NCBI RefSeq assembly: GCF_027924105.1
Contig: NZ_AP026972.1
Coordinates: forward strand, 1,426,001-1,490,000
Reading direction: 5' to 3'
Source of the DNA: Polynucleobacter sp. KF022
GTDB lineage: Bacteria; Pseudomonadota; Gammaproteobacteria; Burkholderiales; Burkholderiaceae
DNA length: 64,000 nt
Below, piece by piece: positions 8,194 through 17,592 of this stretch. Made by a program: the position numbers and the translations under genes. Numbering within the stretch: position 1 is the stretch's first letter; each line of letters begins with the position of its first letter. The notes under the pieces are model-generated. The model saw only the letters and a program-made list of their open reading frames with translations. It ran no database searches and was not told the DNA's origin.

Positions 8194-8871
8194 ATGAAAG
8201 CAACTTACTGGACGCAACACTGGCACCACATCAGCGCTACCTCAAGACTGATTACTGTTGCAATCATTGGTTGTGGGACATTTTTCCTACTTTCTTCTAG
8301 CTTATCTTCTACCGTCAGCCTAGCTCTCTCTTGGGCATCAGCAGGAGGTCTTTATTTAGCCCTCAGCTACATCATGATGTTTTTTTCGACCCAAGAAAAT
8401 ATATTGGCTCTCTCCAAGAAAGAGGACGATGGTGCCGCCATCATTTTGCTTATTATTATTTTGGCAGCGGCTGCAAGCCTGATCACTATTGTGATTATTC
8501 TCTCAGACATTAAAACACTCCCTATTCATTTGGCCATTCGTCACGTTTGCCTAGTACTGGGAACATATGCAATCTCTTGGTTATTCGTTCACACGGCTTT
8601 TGCCTTGCACTATGCTCACGCTTACTACCAGGAGTTTAAAAAAACCAAGGAAGTGCCATTACTATTTGTCGGCAAGCAAAAACCTACTTATGTAGATTTT
8701 CTGTATTTCTCCATCGTGATCGGCATGACTTGCCAGACTGCTGACGTCAATATTGCTAGCTCTAGAATCCGGTTTTTAGTCATGATTCAAGGAATGACTG
8801 CTTTTGTATTTAATGCTTCCTTACTTGCATTAGCCATTAATCTGATTGCAGGAGTGGTTGCTTTTACTTAG
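8194..8871 (+). CDS. DUF1345 integral membrane protein
   Basis: A 225-residue protein with about five hydrophobic segments. The conserved DUF1345 block is clear near residues 130-185: SWLFVHTAFALHYAHAYYQ, then PTYVDFLYFSIVIGMTCQTADV. It resides in the inner membrane; function unknown. It stands alone, with the ahp operon downstream. Confidence 0.8.
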   Translation: MKATYWTQHWHHISATSRLITVAIIGCGTFFLLSSSLSSTVSLALSWASAGGLYLALSYIMMFFSTQENILALSKKEDDGAAIILLIIILAAAASLITIVIILSDIKTLPIHLAIRHVCLVLGTYAISWLFVHTAFALHYAHAYYQEFKKTKEVPLLFVGKQKPTYVDFLYFSIVIGMTCQTADVNIASSRIRFLVMIQGMTAFVFNASLLALAINLIAGVVAFT

Positions 8872-9150
8872 TCTTAATAAGGAATGGAGAGCGCCTACCA
8901 ATGCGAGTGCCCTCATATTTTCAATTAGGCACTACACTGCCGAATCTTTTAAAACCCTAAAAGACCAATACCTACTAAAAAGTGTGATTTAGGCCGCCCC
9001 GAGCGGGAAAAAGCCCTTTGAATCCAATTATCTATAAATTCGATCATAAATATCAAATTTATTCATTAGACAAATAAAGAACTGAGGTTCAAAATTCATC
9101 CAGTTGTATTAGTTACCAAAGAATTGATTAACCAAAACAAGGAGCACAGT

Positions 9151-9714
9151 ATGTCCATTATTAATACCGCAGTTCAACCCTTCAAAACCGAAGCTTTCCA
9201 CAATGGCAAGTTTGTAACCATTACTGACGAAAGCCTCAAGGGTCACTGGTCTGTTCTGATTTTTATGCCAGCAGCATTTACTTTCAACTGCCCAACAGAA
9301 ATTGAAGATGCGGCTGAGAACTATCCTGAATTCCAAAAAATGGGTGCTGAAGTGTATATCGTCACAACTGATACCCATTTCTCACACAAAGTTTGGCACG
9401 AGACATCTCCTGCTGTTGGTAAAGCAAAGTTCCCACTTGTTGGCGATCCAACACATACATTGACAAATGCTTTTGGTGTTCACATTCCTGAAGCAGGCTT
9501 GGCATTGCGTGGCACTTTCATTATCAATCCAGAGGGCGTGATTAAGACTGCAGAAATTCACTCTAACGAAATCGCACGTGACGTTTCTGAAACATTGCGC
9601 AAGCTGAAAGCTGCACAGTACACAGCTGCACATCCAGGCGAAGTTTGCCCAGCTAAGTGGAAAGAAGGCGCAGCAACATTGACTCCTTCTTTGGATCTCG
9701 TAGGCAAGATCTAA
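9151..9714 (+). CDS. ahpC: Alkyl hydroperoxide reductase peroxiredoxin AhpC
   Basis: A 187-residue typical 2-Cys peroxiredoxin that reduces hydrogen peroxide and organic hydroperoxides using AhpF. Peroxidatic cysteine about C47 in AFTFNCPTE, resolving cysteine about C166 in HPGEVCPAKW. The ATG at 9151 follows AAGGAG; an in-frame ATG 27 bases earlier has no ribosome site. First gene of ahpCF, separated from ahpF by a strong hairpin that likely sets the expression ratio. Confidence 0.96.
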   Translation: MSIINTAVQPFKTEAFHNGKFVTITDESLKGHWSVLIFMPAAFTFNCPTEIEDAAENYPEFQKMGAEVYIVTTDTHFSHKVWHETSPAVGKAKFPLVGDPTHTLTNAFGVHIPEAGLALRGTFIINPEGVIKTAEIHSNEIARDVSETLRKLKAAQYTAAHPGEVCPAKWKEGAATLTPSLDLVGKI

Positions 9715-9729
9715 GAAATAGCTCTAATC

Positions 9730-9755
9730 AATAGACTCTCTTCGGAGAGTCTATT
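9730..9755 (+). promoter_or_regulatory. Intercistronic ahpC-ahpF hairpin with UUCG loop
   Basis: A perfect 11-bp stem (AATAGACTCTC and its complement) closed by a TTCG tetraloop, 16 bases after the ahpC stop. No T run follows, so it looks like an mRNA-stabilising or attenuating element rather than a full terminator. Confidence 0.7.
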
Positions 9756-9812
9756 GGAGAGGACAAGATCCTGCCCAATAGACTCACCTAAAAAATTACC
9801 AAGGAAATCATC

Positions 9813-11390
9813 ATGCTCGATACCAATATCAAATCACAGCTAAAAGTGTATTTTGAAAAGATTGTTAGCCCTATCGTTCTCGTTGCTAGCCTAGATGACG
9901 GTGACAGCTCAAAGCAGATGCTTGAACTCTTAAATGAAGTGGCTGAGCAATCTGACAAGATAACCGTTAAAACGGATGGAAAAGCTACGCACACACCTAG
10001 CTTTACCGTCAGCAAGCTTGATCAAGAAGCGCGCATTACTTTTGCGGGCCTGCCAATGGGTCATGAAATGACCTCTTTCATCTTGGCAATTTTGCAAGCA
10101 AGTGGCTACCCAGCAAAAGTTGAGCAAGAGATTATTGATCGCATCACTAAGCTAGATAGCAAACTCAGCTTCCAAACATTTATCTCTTTGTCATGCCATA
10201 ACTGCCCTGATGTTGTTCAAGCACTCAATCTCATGGCAGCCCTCAATCCAAACGTTACCCATGAAATGGTTGATGGTGCACTCTATCAAGGATTGGTTGA
10301 CCAATTCCAAATCATGGCTGTACCAACCGTGATCTTAAATGGCGAAGTATTTGGTCAAGGCCGTATGAGTGTTGAAGAGATTGTGGCTAAGCTCGATACT
10401 GCAAGCCCTAAAGAAGAAGCCGCAAAACTCTCTACCAAAGATCCATATGACGTTTTAGTCATTGGCGGTGGACCCGCTGGTTCAGCTGCAGCGATCTATG
10501 CAGCCCGCAAAGGCATCCGCACCGGAATTGTGGCAGAGCGCTTTGGCGGCCAAGTCATGGATACCATGGGTATTGAAAACTTCATCTCCGTAAAAGAGAC
10601 TGAGGGACCTAAGCTGGTTCAAGCGCTTGAGCAACATGTCAAGAGCTATGAAGTCGACATTATGAATTTGCAACGCGCTAATGCATTGCGTAAAACTGCC
10701 AATGGACTTGAGGTTGAACTGGTTAATGGTGCAGTACTTAAAAGTAAGTCAGTTATTTTGAGTACTGGTGCTCGCTGGAGAGAAATGAATGTTCCTGGCG
10801 AACAAGAGTACCGTGGCAAAGGTGTTGCCTACTGCCCTCACTGCGACGGCCCTTTATTCAAAGGCAAGCGTGTTGCTGTCATTGGTGGTGGTAACTCTGG
10901 CGTTGAAGCTGCAATTGATTTAGCTGGCATTGTGAGCCACGTCACCTTAATTGAGTTTGATAGCAAATTACGCGCTGATGCAGTGCTTCAGAAGAAAATG
11001 GCTAGTCTGCCAAATGTAACCGTCATCATGAGCGCCCTTACCAAAGAAGTATTGGGTGCAGGTGGCAAGGTCAATGGCTTGCGCTACCAAGATCGCACCA
11101 ATAATTCTGAGCATACGCTTGAGCTTGAAGGTATCTTTGTGCAAATTGGCTTACTGCCAAATACAGATTGGCTCAAAGGCACCCTTGAGTTGTCAAAACA
11201 TGGTGAAGTCATTGTGGATACAAAAGGTGAAACTTCTTTACCTGGTGTATTTGCAGCAGGTGATTGCACGACGGTTCCCTATAAGCAAATCATCATCGCC
11301 ATGGGCGAAGGTGCCAAGGCTTCTCTCGGAGCATTTGATTACCTCATTCGCTCATCAGTTACTGAACCAGAAGAAGCGCTTGCTGCTTAA
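9813..11390 (+). CDS. ahpF: Alkyl hydroperoxide reductase flavoprotein AhpF
   Basis: A 525-residue FAD enzyme passing electrons from NAD(P)H to AhpC. The N-terminal double thioredoxin-like domain has the redox pair C128-H-N-C131; the FAD-binding motif IGGGPAGSAAA is near 215; the thioredoxin-reductase-like active site is YCPHCDG near 347; the pyridine-nucleotide motif IGGGNSGVEAA follows. FAAGDCTTVPYKQ closes the FAD site. Full length for the family; AAGGAAA ribosome site. Confidence 0.96.
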   Translation: MLDTNIKSQLKVYFEKIVSPIVLVASLDDGDSSKQMLELLNEVAEQSDKITVKTDGKATHTPSFTVSKLDQEARITFAGLPMGHEMTSFILAILQASGYPAKVEQEIIDRITKLDSKLSFQTFISLSCHNCPDVVQALNLMAALNPNVTHEMVDGALYQGLVDQFQIMAVPTVILNGEVFGQGRMSVEEIVAKLDTASPKEEAAKLSTKDPYDVLVIGGGPAGSAAAIYAARKGIRTGIVAERFGGQVMDTMGIENFISVKETEGPKLVQALEQHVKSYEVDIMNLQRANALRKTANGLEVELVNGAVLKSKSVILSTGARWREMNVPGEQEYRGKGVAYCPHCDGPLFKGKRVAVIGGGNSGVEAAIDLAGIVSHVTLIEFDSKLRADAVLQKKMASLPNVTVIMSALTKEVLGAGGKVNGLRYQDRTNNSEHTLELEGIFVQIGLLPNTDWLKGTLELSKHGEVIVDTKGETSLPGVFAAGDCTTVPYKQIIIAMGEGAKASLGAFDYLIRSSVTEPEEALAA

Positions 11391-11419
11391 TTTGACCTAA
11401 AGAATCGATAGCAAAACTA

Positions 11420-11441
11420 AGGGGTCTACGGACCCCTTTTT
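11420..11441 (+). terminator. Rho-independent terminator of ahpCF
   Basis: AGGGGTC/GACCCCT stem with TACG loop and a following T run, 30 bases after the ahpF stop. Confidence 0.8.
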
Positions 11442-11532
11442 ACATGAACATGAATAACCAGCTATTCAGGTAATGGGGATATAAATTACACTGAATTATC
11501 TTTTTATATTCACCAATACCAAAGGAATCAGA

Positions 11533-12168
11533 ATGAGCTTAATTGAGAAACTACAGTGGCGTTATGCAACCAAAAAAATGGACTCTACCAAATCTGTACC
11601 CCATGAAAAGGTAGAGCAAATTCTGGAAGCGATTCGCCTCACTGCGAGCTCCAGTGGATTACAGCCATACGAGGTACTGGTCATTACCAATAAAGCTATT
11701 CGCGAAAAGATTAAGGCGATTGCTTGGGATCAAACTCAAATTGTCGACTCTTCTCATTTACTTGTTTTTGCAGCCTGGGATACCTACACAGCAGATCGCA
11801 TTAATCAATCGTTTGATATGACCGAGAAGATTCGCAACTTTAAAAGTGAAGCTGGTGATATCTATCGTCAAAAGCTACTTAGCGGCTATACAGCACGAGA
11901 TACTGAAACCAATTACACGCATGCTGCAAAACAAGCTTATATCGGACTTGGCACCGCACTCATTGCAGCTGCTTACGAGCAAGTAGACTCCACGCCAATG
12001 GAGGGATTTGATGCTGCAGCTCTAGATGAAATTCTCAACCTCAAAGAAAAGGGTCTGCGCAGCGTGGTCATGCTGCCATTAGGCTACAGAAAAGCCGATG
12101 AGGATTGGTTGGTGAGCCTGAAAAAAGTCAGAAAGCCCAAGGAAAGTTTTATTACTTGGATTGAATAA
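11533..12168 (+). CDS. NAD(P)H-dependent nitroreductase (NfsB-like)
   Basis: A 211-residue FMN nitroreductase-fold protein. LQWRYATKKMD and the LTASSSGLQPYEVLVI block mark the FMN-binding N-terminus, and AAKQAYIGLGTALIAAAYEQVDSTPMEGFD is the conserved core of NfsB/dihydropteridine-reductase-type enzymes. It reduces nitro-aromatics, quinones or flavins. Good AAAGGAATCAG ribosome site. A single-gene unit between two terminators. Confidence 0.85.
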   Translation: MSLIEKLQWRYATKKMDSTKSVPHEKVEQILEAIRLTASSSGLQPYEVLVITNKAIREKIKAIAWDQTQIVDSSHLLVFAAWDTYTADRINQSFDMTEKIRNFKSEAGDIYRQKLLSGYTARDTETNYTHAAKQAYIGLGTALIAAAYEQVDSTPMEGFDAAALDEILNLKEKGLRSVVMLPLGYRKADEDWLVSLKKVRKPKESFITWIE

Positions 12169-12190
12169 GCAATCTCATTCCCGGGAAAAC

Positions 12191-12217
12191 AAAAGCCACC
12201 CGAAGGTGGCTTTTTTT
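12191..12217. terminator. Bidirectional rho-independent terminator
   Basis: GCCACC-CGAA-GGTGGC hairpin with A run before and T run after, placed between the convergent nitroreductase and phasin genes; it can stop both. Confidence 0.85.
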
Positions 12218-12239
12218 AACACTAAAACTAATCAGCTAA

Positions 12240-12815
12240 TTAAGCAGAAGCTTTACGGCTCTTAGCAGCTGGCTTAGCAACAGCGTATTGACCTTGAATG
12301 TTTGCCATAGCAGCATCTACACTCTTCTCAAAGTTAGCAAATGCGTCAGTTGCAGATGCGCGAACTTGATCGAACTGTTGGAGTGAAGACTCAAATGCAG
12401 TTTTGAATGCAGAAACAAATGCCTCAGAACCAGCAGGAGCTGTCTTAGTAGCTTCTTTAACAAACTTAACCAAATCAGCACGTGCGTCATCAATAGAAGC
12501 GTCAACTACTTGAGCAACTTCTTTGTTACCGTTACGTACTACTTTGTTTACTTTAGCTTGGTAAGCAGCAGCATATTTAGCAGCTTCTTGAGCAGCTTCT
12601 GGCTGAGCCAATTTAGCCAATTGTTGTGGATCTTTGATTGCTAACAATTGTGAACTTGTATCTTGAGCAGCAACCAAAGCGTCTTTAGCAGCAGCTTGGT
12701 TGATTTCAGCTAATTCTTGAGCGCTTTCAACAGCAACTTGTGCCAAATGCTTAGCGTTTTCGATTGCTTTAGCTTGTGCATTAGCAAATTGATCGTTTAA
12801 TTGAGTTTGAAACAT
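12240..12815 (-). CDS. phaP: Phasin (major granule-associated protein)
   Basis: A 191-residue helical, alanine-rich protein: NAQAKAIENAKHLAQVAVESAQELAEIN, then APAGSEAFVSAFKTAFESS and a Lys/Ala-rich C-terminus (AKPAAKSRKASA). This is the family architecture of PHA-granule phasins and a paralogue of the 7216-7764 gene. The restricted codon choice suggests high expression. AGGATAAATC precedes the ATG. The 230 bases upstream are AT-rich promoter sequence with no gene. Confidence 0.88.
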   Translation of the reverse strand: MFQTQLNDQFANAQAKAIENAKHLAQVAVESAQELAEINQAAAKDALVAAQDTSSQLLAIKDPQQLAKLAQPEAAQEAAKYAAAYQAKVNKVVRNGNKEVAQVVDASIDDARADLVKFVKEATKTAPAGSEAFVSAFKTAFESSLQQFDQVRASATDAFANFEKSVDAAMANIQGQYAVAKPAAKSRKASA

Positions 12816-13049
12816 GATTTATCCTAACTTTAAGTAATTGTGGTTTTTTATTGCGATGCACCATTTTAAGAGCCCCATTTTCCAAAAGCAAGATATATTT
12901 GTTGCAAAGCAACATATTTTTCACCGACCCGCATTTAAAGGCTTTAAATGAGGTATATCAATAACTTAGATATATGCTCTATAGATTTAAATGCCCAATA
13001 ATTAGGCAGAAATCGCCAACATTGGCGAAATCTTCTGCGCTAAATACCT

Positions 13050-13745
13050 CTATTTAACCCAGGTAGTAAATTCCTCGGCAGCGACTCTGGGAGTGCAAAA
13101 GGTATTCACCAAGGCATTTTTATCGGCATACCCGAGTGCCATACCGCACACAAGCATCTCATTCTCCTTAGCGCCAATAGCGGGCAAGATGATCTTTGCA
13201 TAATCATTCCATGCGGCTTGTGGGCAAGTATCTAAGCCCTCGCCTCTTGCAGCGACCATGATGTTTTGCAAGAACATTCCGTAGTCAAGCATTGAGCCTC
13301 TGCCAAGCTCCTTGTCGATTGTAAAAAATAAGCATACGGGAGCACCAAATGCTTCAAAGTTTTTGCGATGTTGAGCATGCATCTTATCTTTATCGCCCTT
13401 AGTAATTCCTAGAAGCCCATATAAGCCCCAGCCATTTTCACGACGCCTATCGATGTAGGGACTAAACCATTTGGCAGGGTAATACTCATAAGCAGGTTGA
13501 TATTCTTTTGCTAACTCGGGATTGACGGCAATACCGTCATATGCCGCACACACTTTTTCGCACAAGTCTTTGAGAGCATTGCCTTCTAGGACATAGACTT
13601 TCCAGGGCTGAGTATTGGTGCCAGAAGGTGCGCGCGCAGAGATGTTGAGTAATTTGAGAATGACCTCTTTTGAAACATTCTCTTTTGTGAATGCTCGCAC
13701 TGACATGCGCGATGTAATTGCCTCAGCTGGAGTTAATGCTTTCAT
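13050..13745 (-). CDS. Nitroreductase family protein
   Basis: An FMN nitroreductase-fold protein of about 231 residues. SRMSVRAFTKENV and APSGTNTQPWKVYVL are the FMN-contact motifs, and GLDTCPQAAWNDYAKII with CGMALGYAD is the C-terminal core. It resembles the 4-nitrobenzoate reductase/MhqN branch rather than NfsB. ATG 13745 is preferred to an adjacent GTG. It starts about 30 bases after the OsmC-YcaO gene on the same strand, so the two probably form an operon. Confidence 0.82.
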   Translation of the reverse strand: MKALTPAEAITSRMSVRAFTKENVSKEVILKLLNISARAPSGTNTQPWKVYVLEGNALKDLCEKVCAAYDGIAVNPELAKEYQPAYEYYPAKWFSPYIDRRRENGWGLYGLLGITKGDKDKMHAQHRKNFEAFGAPVCLFFTIDKELGRGSMLDYGMFLQNIMVAARGEGLDTCPQAAWNDYAKIILPAIGAKENEMLVCGMALGYADKNALVNTFCTPRVAAEEFTTWVK

Positions 13746-13778
13746 CACCGACCTTTGAAAGTTGAATATATTGATTAC

Positions 13779-15974
13779 TTAAAGACTCTTCTTAGCCCGC
13801 GCCTGATGCAACTTTCTATAGCTGTCAATCAGACGATGATGTCTATCAAGACCCTCCAGCCCCATACTGGTTGGCGTTAACCCAAAGAAACGAACGCTGC
13901 CATCGATAGAGCCAAGCACGGCATCCATACGCGCATCGCCATACATCCGGCGGAAGTTCACTTCGTAATCAGCCATTTCAAGCTTATTGTCTAGCAAGAC
14001 TTCCAGGGCTGCATCCATTGCCTGGTAAAACAATTTGCGCTCGACCGTATTGTCGTTGTACTGCAAAAAGGCACCCACTAAGTCATGCGCCTCTTCATAC
14101 TGTTTCAAAGCGAGTTGAATCAGCAGCTTTAATTCAAGCACTGTTAACTGACCCCAAACGGTATTTTCGTCAAACTCGATTCCGATAAGCGTAGCGATGT
14201 CACCGTAATCATCAAGCTCATTATTTTCTAAGCGCTCGAGCAGGGATGCTAAGCGTGCATCCTCTAAAGAGGATAAATTCAGTATGTCATCACGGAATAA
14301 CAGTGCCTTATTAGTGTTATCCCACACAAGATCTTCAATTGGGTAGACCTCAGAATATCCTGGCACCAAAATTCGGCAGGCAGTTGCCCCTAACTCGTCA
14401 TATACCGCTACATAAACTTCTTTACCGAGCTCTTTGAGGATGCCAAATAAAGTTTCGGCTTCTTTAGCATTAGAATCTTCGCCCTTGCTCGAAAAATCCC
14501 AATCTACAAATTCACAATCTGACTTTGCGCTAAAGAAACGCCAAGACACAATGCCGCTGGAGTCAATAAAGTGTTCTACAAAGTTATTAGGCTCAGTTAC
14601 CGCTTCACTTGCAAATGTAGGTGGTGGCAAATCGTTCAGACCCTCCAAGCTACGACCTTGCAATAACTCCGTCAGACTTCGCTCTAGAGCAACTTCTAAG
14701 CTAGGGTGCGCACCAAAAGAGGCAAATACGCCGCCCGTGCGAGGATTCATCAAGGTGACGCACATTACTGGATAGACCCCACCTAGTGATGCATCCTTTA
14801 CTAGCACCGGAAAGCCTTGCTCTTCTAGACTTTGAATGCCAGCCAAAATACCGGGATATCTCGCCAATACTTCCTGAGGCACATCTGGGAGTGCTATTTC
14901 ACTTTCGAGTATTTCTCGTTTAACTGCTCTCTCAAAGATTTCTGAAAGACATTGAACTTGGGCTTCAGCAAGCGTATTACCTGCACTCATACCATTACTA
15001 ACGAAGAGATTTTCAATCAAGTTCGAGGGGAAGTAGACTATCTTGCCATCGGATTGACGAACATAAGGCAATGAACAGATGCCGCGCTGCGCATTACCAG
15101 AATTGGTATCCAATAAATGTGATGCGCGCAACTCACCGTCTGGGTTATAGATTTTTAGACAGTACTCATCCAGAATTTCTGTCGGCAACGCATCCTTCTT
15201 CCCGGGCTTAAACCATTGTTCGTTGGGGTAATGCACGAATGCTGCATTAGCAATATCCTCACCCCAGTAAGCGCCGGCATAAAAATGGTTATTGCTAAGA
15301 CGTTCAATGTATTCGCCCAAAGCAGATGCCAGCGCACTCTCCTTGGTAGAGCCTTTGCCATTGGTAAAACACATTGGTGAGTGTGCATCGCGAATATGCA
15401 GGGACCAGACATTGGGGATGAGGTTGCGCCATGAGGCGATCTCAATCTTGATGCCGAGATTTGCGAGCAATGCCGACATATTGGCAATCGTTTCTTCCAA
15501 AGGAAGATCTTTACCAACAATATGGGTGCTAGTTCCAGCATTGGGTTTTAGAGTCAGCAGGCTCTGTGCATCGGCGTCTAGATTTGCGACTTCTTCAATA
15601 ACAAACTCAGGTCCTTCCTGCACTACCTTCTTGACTGTACAACGCTCGATAGAGCGCAAAATACCTTGACGGTCCGCAGCAGAAATATCTGCTGGCAATT
15701 CAACTTGAATCTTAAAGATCTGTTTATAGCGATTCTCTGGATCAATAATATTATTTTGCGAGAGGCGAATATTCTCAGTAGATAAATTACGAGTCTCACA
15801 GTACAACTTCACAAAGTAAGCGGCGCATAACGCCGATGAAGCCAAGAAATAATCAAACGGCCCTGGCGCAGAACCATCACCCTTGTATCGAATGGGTTGA
15901 TCGGCAATTACCGTAAAGTCATCGAACTTAGCTTCAAGACGCAACTTGTCGAGAAAATTGACCTTAATTTCCAT
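13779..15974 (-). CDS. OsmC-YcaO fusion protein
   Basis: A fusion of about 731 residues. The N-terminal third (about 1-130) is an OsmC-type peroxidase domain with candidate cysteines in SSALCAAYF and IERCTVKK. The remainder is a YcaO domain, an ATP-dependent amide-activating fold, with the ATP/Mg motifs SALASALGEYIERL and AEAQVQCLSEIFERA. The C-terminus lacks the proline-rich end of azole-forming YcaO proteins. The start at ATG 15974 (MEIKVNFL) is chosen because homology begins there. It is upstream of a nitroreductase in a likely operon. The substrate is unknown. Confidence 0.85.
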   Translation of the reverse strand: MEIKVNFLDKLRLEAKFDDFTVIADQPIRYKGDGSAPGPFDYFLASSALCAAYFVKLYCETRNLSTENIRLSQNNIIDPENRYKQIFKIQVELPADISAADRQGILRSIERCTVKKVVQEGPEFVIEEVANLDADAQSLLTLKPNAGTSTHIVGKDLPLEETIANMSALLANLGIKIEIASWRNLIPNVWSLHIRDAHSPMCFTNGKGSTKESALASALGEYIERLSNNHFYAGAYWGEDIANAAFVHYPNEQWFKPGKKDALPTEILDEYCLKIYNPDGELRASHLLDTNSGNAQRGICSLPYVRQSDGKIVYFPSNLIENLFVSNGMSAGNTLAEAQVQCLSEIFERAVKREILESEIALPDVPQEVLARYPGILAGIQSLEEQGFPVLVKDASLGGVYPVMCVTLMNPRTGGVFASFGAHPSLEVALERSLTELLQGRSLEGLNDLPPPTFASEAVTEPNNFVEHFIDSSGIVSWRFFSAKSDCEFVDWDFSSKGEDSNAKEAETLFGILKELGKEVYVAVYDELGATACRILVPGYSEVYPIEDLVWDNTNKALLFRDDILNLSSLEDARLASLLERLENNELDDYGDIATLIGIEFDENTVWGQLTVLELKLLIQLALKQYEEAHDLVGAFLQYNDNTVERKLFYQAMDAALEVLLDNKLEMADYEVNFRRMYGDARMDAVLGSIDGSVRFFGLTPTSMGLEGLDRHHRLIDSYRKLHQARAKKSL

Positions 15975-16067
15975 GGGAATGATTCCAAAATAGTGCAAAT
16001 AATGATGTGAGCACCATTATCCATCGCAATGGCCTTAAGGCGCTGGCACTACTTCAGGTTACTGAAA

Positions 16068-16721
16068 TCAGTCTAATAAGTGGCCGGTCTTCACAAAAAT
16101 CGTGCAGCCTTCTTTACTAAAGGGCTGATGTAGGCTCATATGAGGACTTCTAATCCAGGAGCCAGCCGGGTAGCGCCCATGCTCATCTTCAAATACACCA
16201 TCCACCACAAAAATTTCTTCGCCACCATAATGTTTATGGGGATTGAAATAGGTTTGAGGTGCCCATCGCACTAAAGTCGATCCACTACCCTGCGTCATCA
16301 GCGGCATCACATTGAGGCCAGGAACCATTCCCTGAAACCAAGGGGCAGTTTTCGTATTCACTATCTCTCGCTTGACTTGATACGGGCCAAGATGACGCAA
16401 CTTCACAAAAAGCGTACAGCCAGACTGGCTAAATGATGCATGAGAAGATCCAGGCGGATTCATCATATAAGTGCCTGCTGGATAGTCGCCAGTCTCATCA
16501 CTAAATACGCCATCCAAAACGAATATCTCTTCACCCAATTCATGGGTATGCGCTTGAAATTGAGATCCTGGTTGATAGCGAACAATTGAGGTTGCCTTTG
16601 CTACCTCATCACCCATGCGATCAAGCATGCGCCTCTCGACCCCCGGCTCTGGGCTAGGAACCCAAGGTAGGTCATGGTGGCTAATGACAACTCTCTTGCT
16701 GTAATCGGAGTGGATATTCAC
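16068..16721 (-). CDS. ChrR-like bicupin protein
   Basis: A 217-residue protein of two tandem cupin domains with nearly the same motif: FQAHTHELGEEIFVLDGVFSDE...YPAGTYMMNPPGSSH and FNPHKHYGGEEIFVVDGVFEDE...YPAGSWIRSP. This matches the ChrR-type cupin, in which His/Glu bind zinc. There is no anti-sigma zinc-finger N-terminus, so it is probably an enzyme or sensor rather than an anti-sigma factor. Start appears to be GTG. Divergent from the SDR gene. Confidence 0.8.
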   Translation of the reverse strand: MNIHSDYSKRVVISHHDLPWVPSPEPGVERRMLDRMGDEVAKATSIVRYQPGSQFQAHTHELGEEIFVLDGVFSDETGDYPAGTYMMNPPGSSHASFSQSGCTLFVKLRHLGPYQVKREIVNTKTAPWFQGMVPGLNVMPLMTQGSGSTLVRWAPQTYFNPHKHYGGEEIFVVDGVFEDEHGRYPAGSWIRSPHMSLHQPFSKEGCTIFVKTGHLLD

Positions 16722-16872
16722 TTATTGCATTTCTCGTCTATAAACAAGAGTAAGCATAGCAAGCAAATGAATGGTTTGCTTGAAAGAAAATTTTGCCGCG
16801 TACGCTCATACGTGATCTGCGCTAAAGTCTCCTCAATCTACTCCCATTCATTAAATGATTTAACAGGGCAAT

Positions 16873-17568
16873 ATGAGCTTACTTCCCAACCCCTTTCGCG
16901 CACTAGTTATTGGCTCTTCCGGCACCATAGGCTCTGCCTTCATGGATCTCTTGAAAGCCAACCCCGCATGCTCAGAGGTTGTCGGCATTCATCGCCACTC
17001 TGAATTCCCAATTGATTATCAAAATCTAGAATCTATTGAATCCTGTGCAGCTGCGCTCTCTCAAGTAGCGCCTTTTCAACTCATCATTAATACCATCGGG
17101 GTTTTACACACAAATCAGTGGATGCCTGAAAAAAGGCTAGATGACCTCAATGCCGAGCAGCTCATGGAGCTCATGACGGTCAATGCGATTGGTCCCGCAC
17201 TCACTATTCGCCACTTCTCTAAACTACTTGATCCCAAAAATAGCATTATGGTTACACTATCAGCAAAAGTAGGCAGCATTGAAGATAACCGTCTTGGTGG
17301 TTGGTATAGCTATCGCGCCTCTAAGGCTGCACTCAATATGTTGGTGAAGACAACATCGATCGAATGGGGACGCACAAAGCCTAATACCGCCTTAATTGCC
17401 ATGCACCCTGGTACGGTGAACTCCAGACTCTCAAAGCCATTTCGTGGTGAGCAGATTGGCAGGCCCGCCAATCAAGCCGCAGCTGAGATGTTTAATGTGA
17501 TTGAGCATCTTCAAAAAGAAGATACAGGAAGCTTTCTGACTTATTCAGGTGAAAAGCTGCCTTGGTAA
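16873..17568 (+). CDS. Short-chain dehydrogenase/reductase
   Basis: A 231-residue SDR. The cofactor loop is VIGSSGTIGSAF; NTIGV is the NAG-type segment; the catalytic Ser-Tyr-Lys set is visible as TLSAKVGS and YSYRASKAAL. It resembles the C-factor/CsgA-like SDRs that in other proteobacteria sit beside photolyase genes. It converges with the cryptochrome gene and diverges from the bicupin. Substrate unknown. Confidence 0.85.
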   Translation: MSLLPNPFRALVIGSSGTIGSAFMDLLKANPACSEVVGIHRHSEFPIDYQNLESIESCAAALSQVAPFQLIINTIGVLHTNQWMPEKRLDDLNAEQLMELMTVNAIGPALTIRHFSKLLDPKNSIMVTLSAKVGSIEDNRLGGWYSYRASKAALNMLVKTTSIEWGRTKPNTALIAMHPGTVNSRLSKPFRGEQIGRPANQAAAEMFNVIEHLQKEDTGSFLTYSGEKLPW

Positions 17569-17592
17569 CGGAATAAACGCTTTTTTTAAACT

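Noticed and set aside
9001..9150. OxyR-binding site upstream of ahpC
   Set aside because: The AT-rich region has no convincing ATAG-N7-CTAT tetrad; weak palindromes occur by chance in such sequence.
12816..13049. A hidden precursor-peptide gene near the YcaO operon
   Set aside because: The 234 bases contain no frame with a ribosome site and a Cys/Ser/Thr-rich core.
16722..16872. ECF sigma (RpoE-ChrR type) promoter between the bicupin and SDR genes
   Set aside because: TGATCT at 16815 resembles part of a -35 box but no matching -10 is evident, and no sigma gene is in the window.
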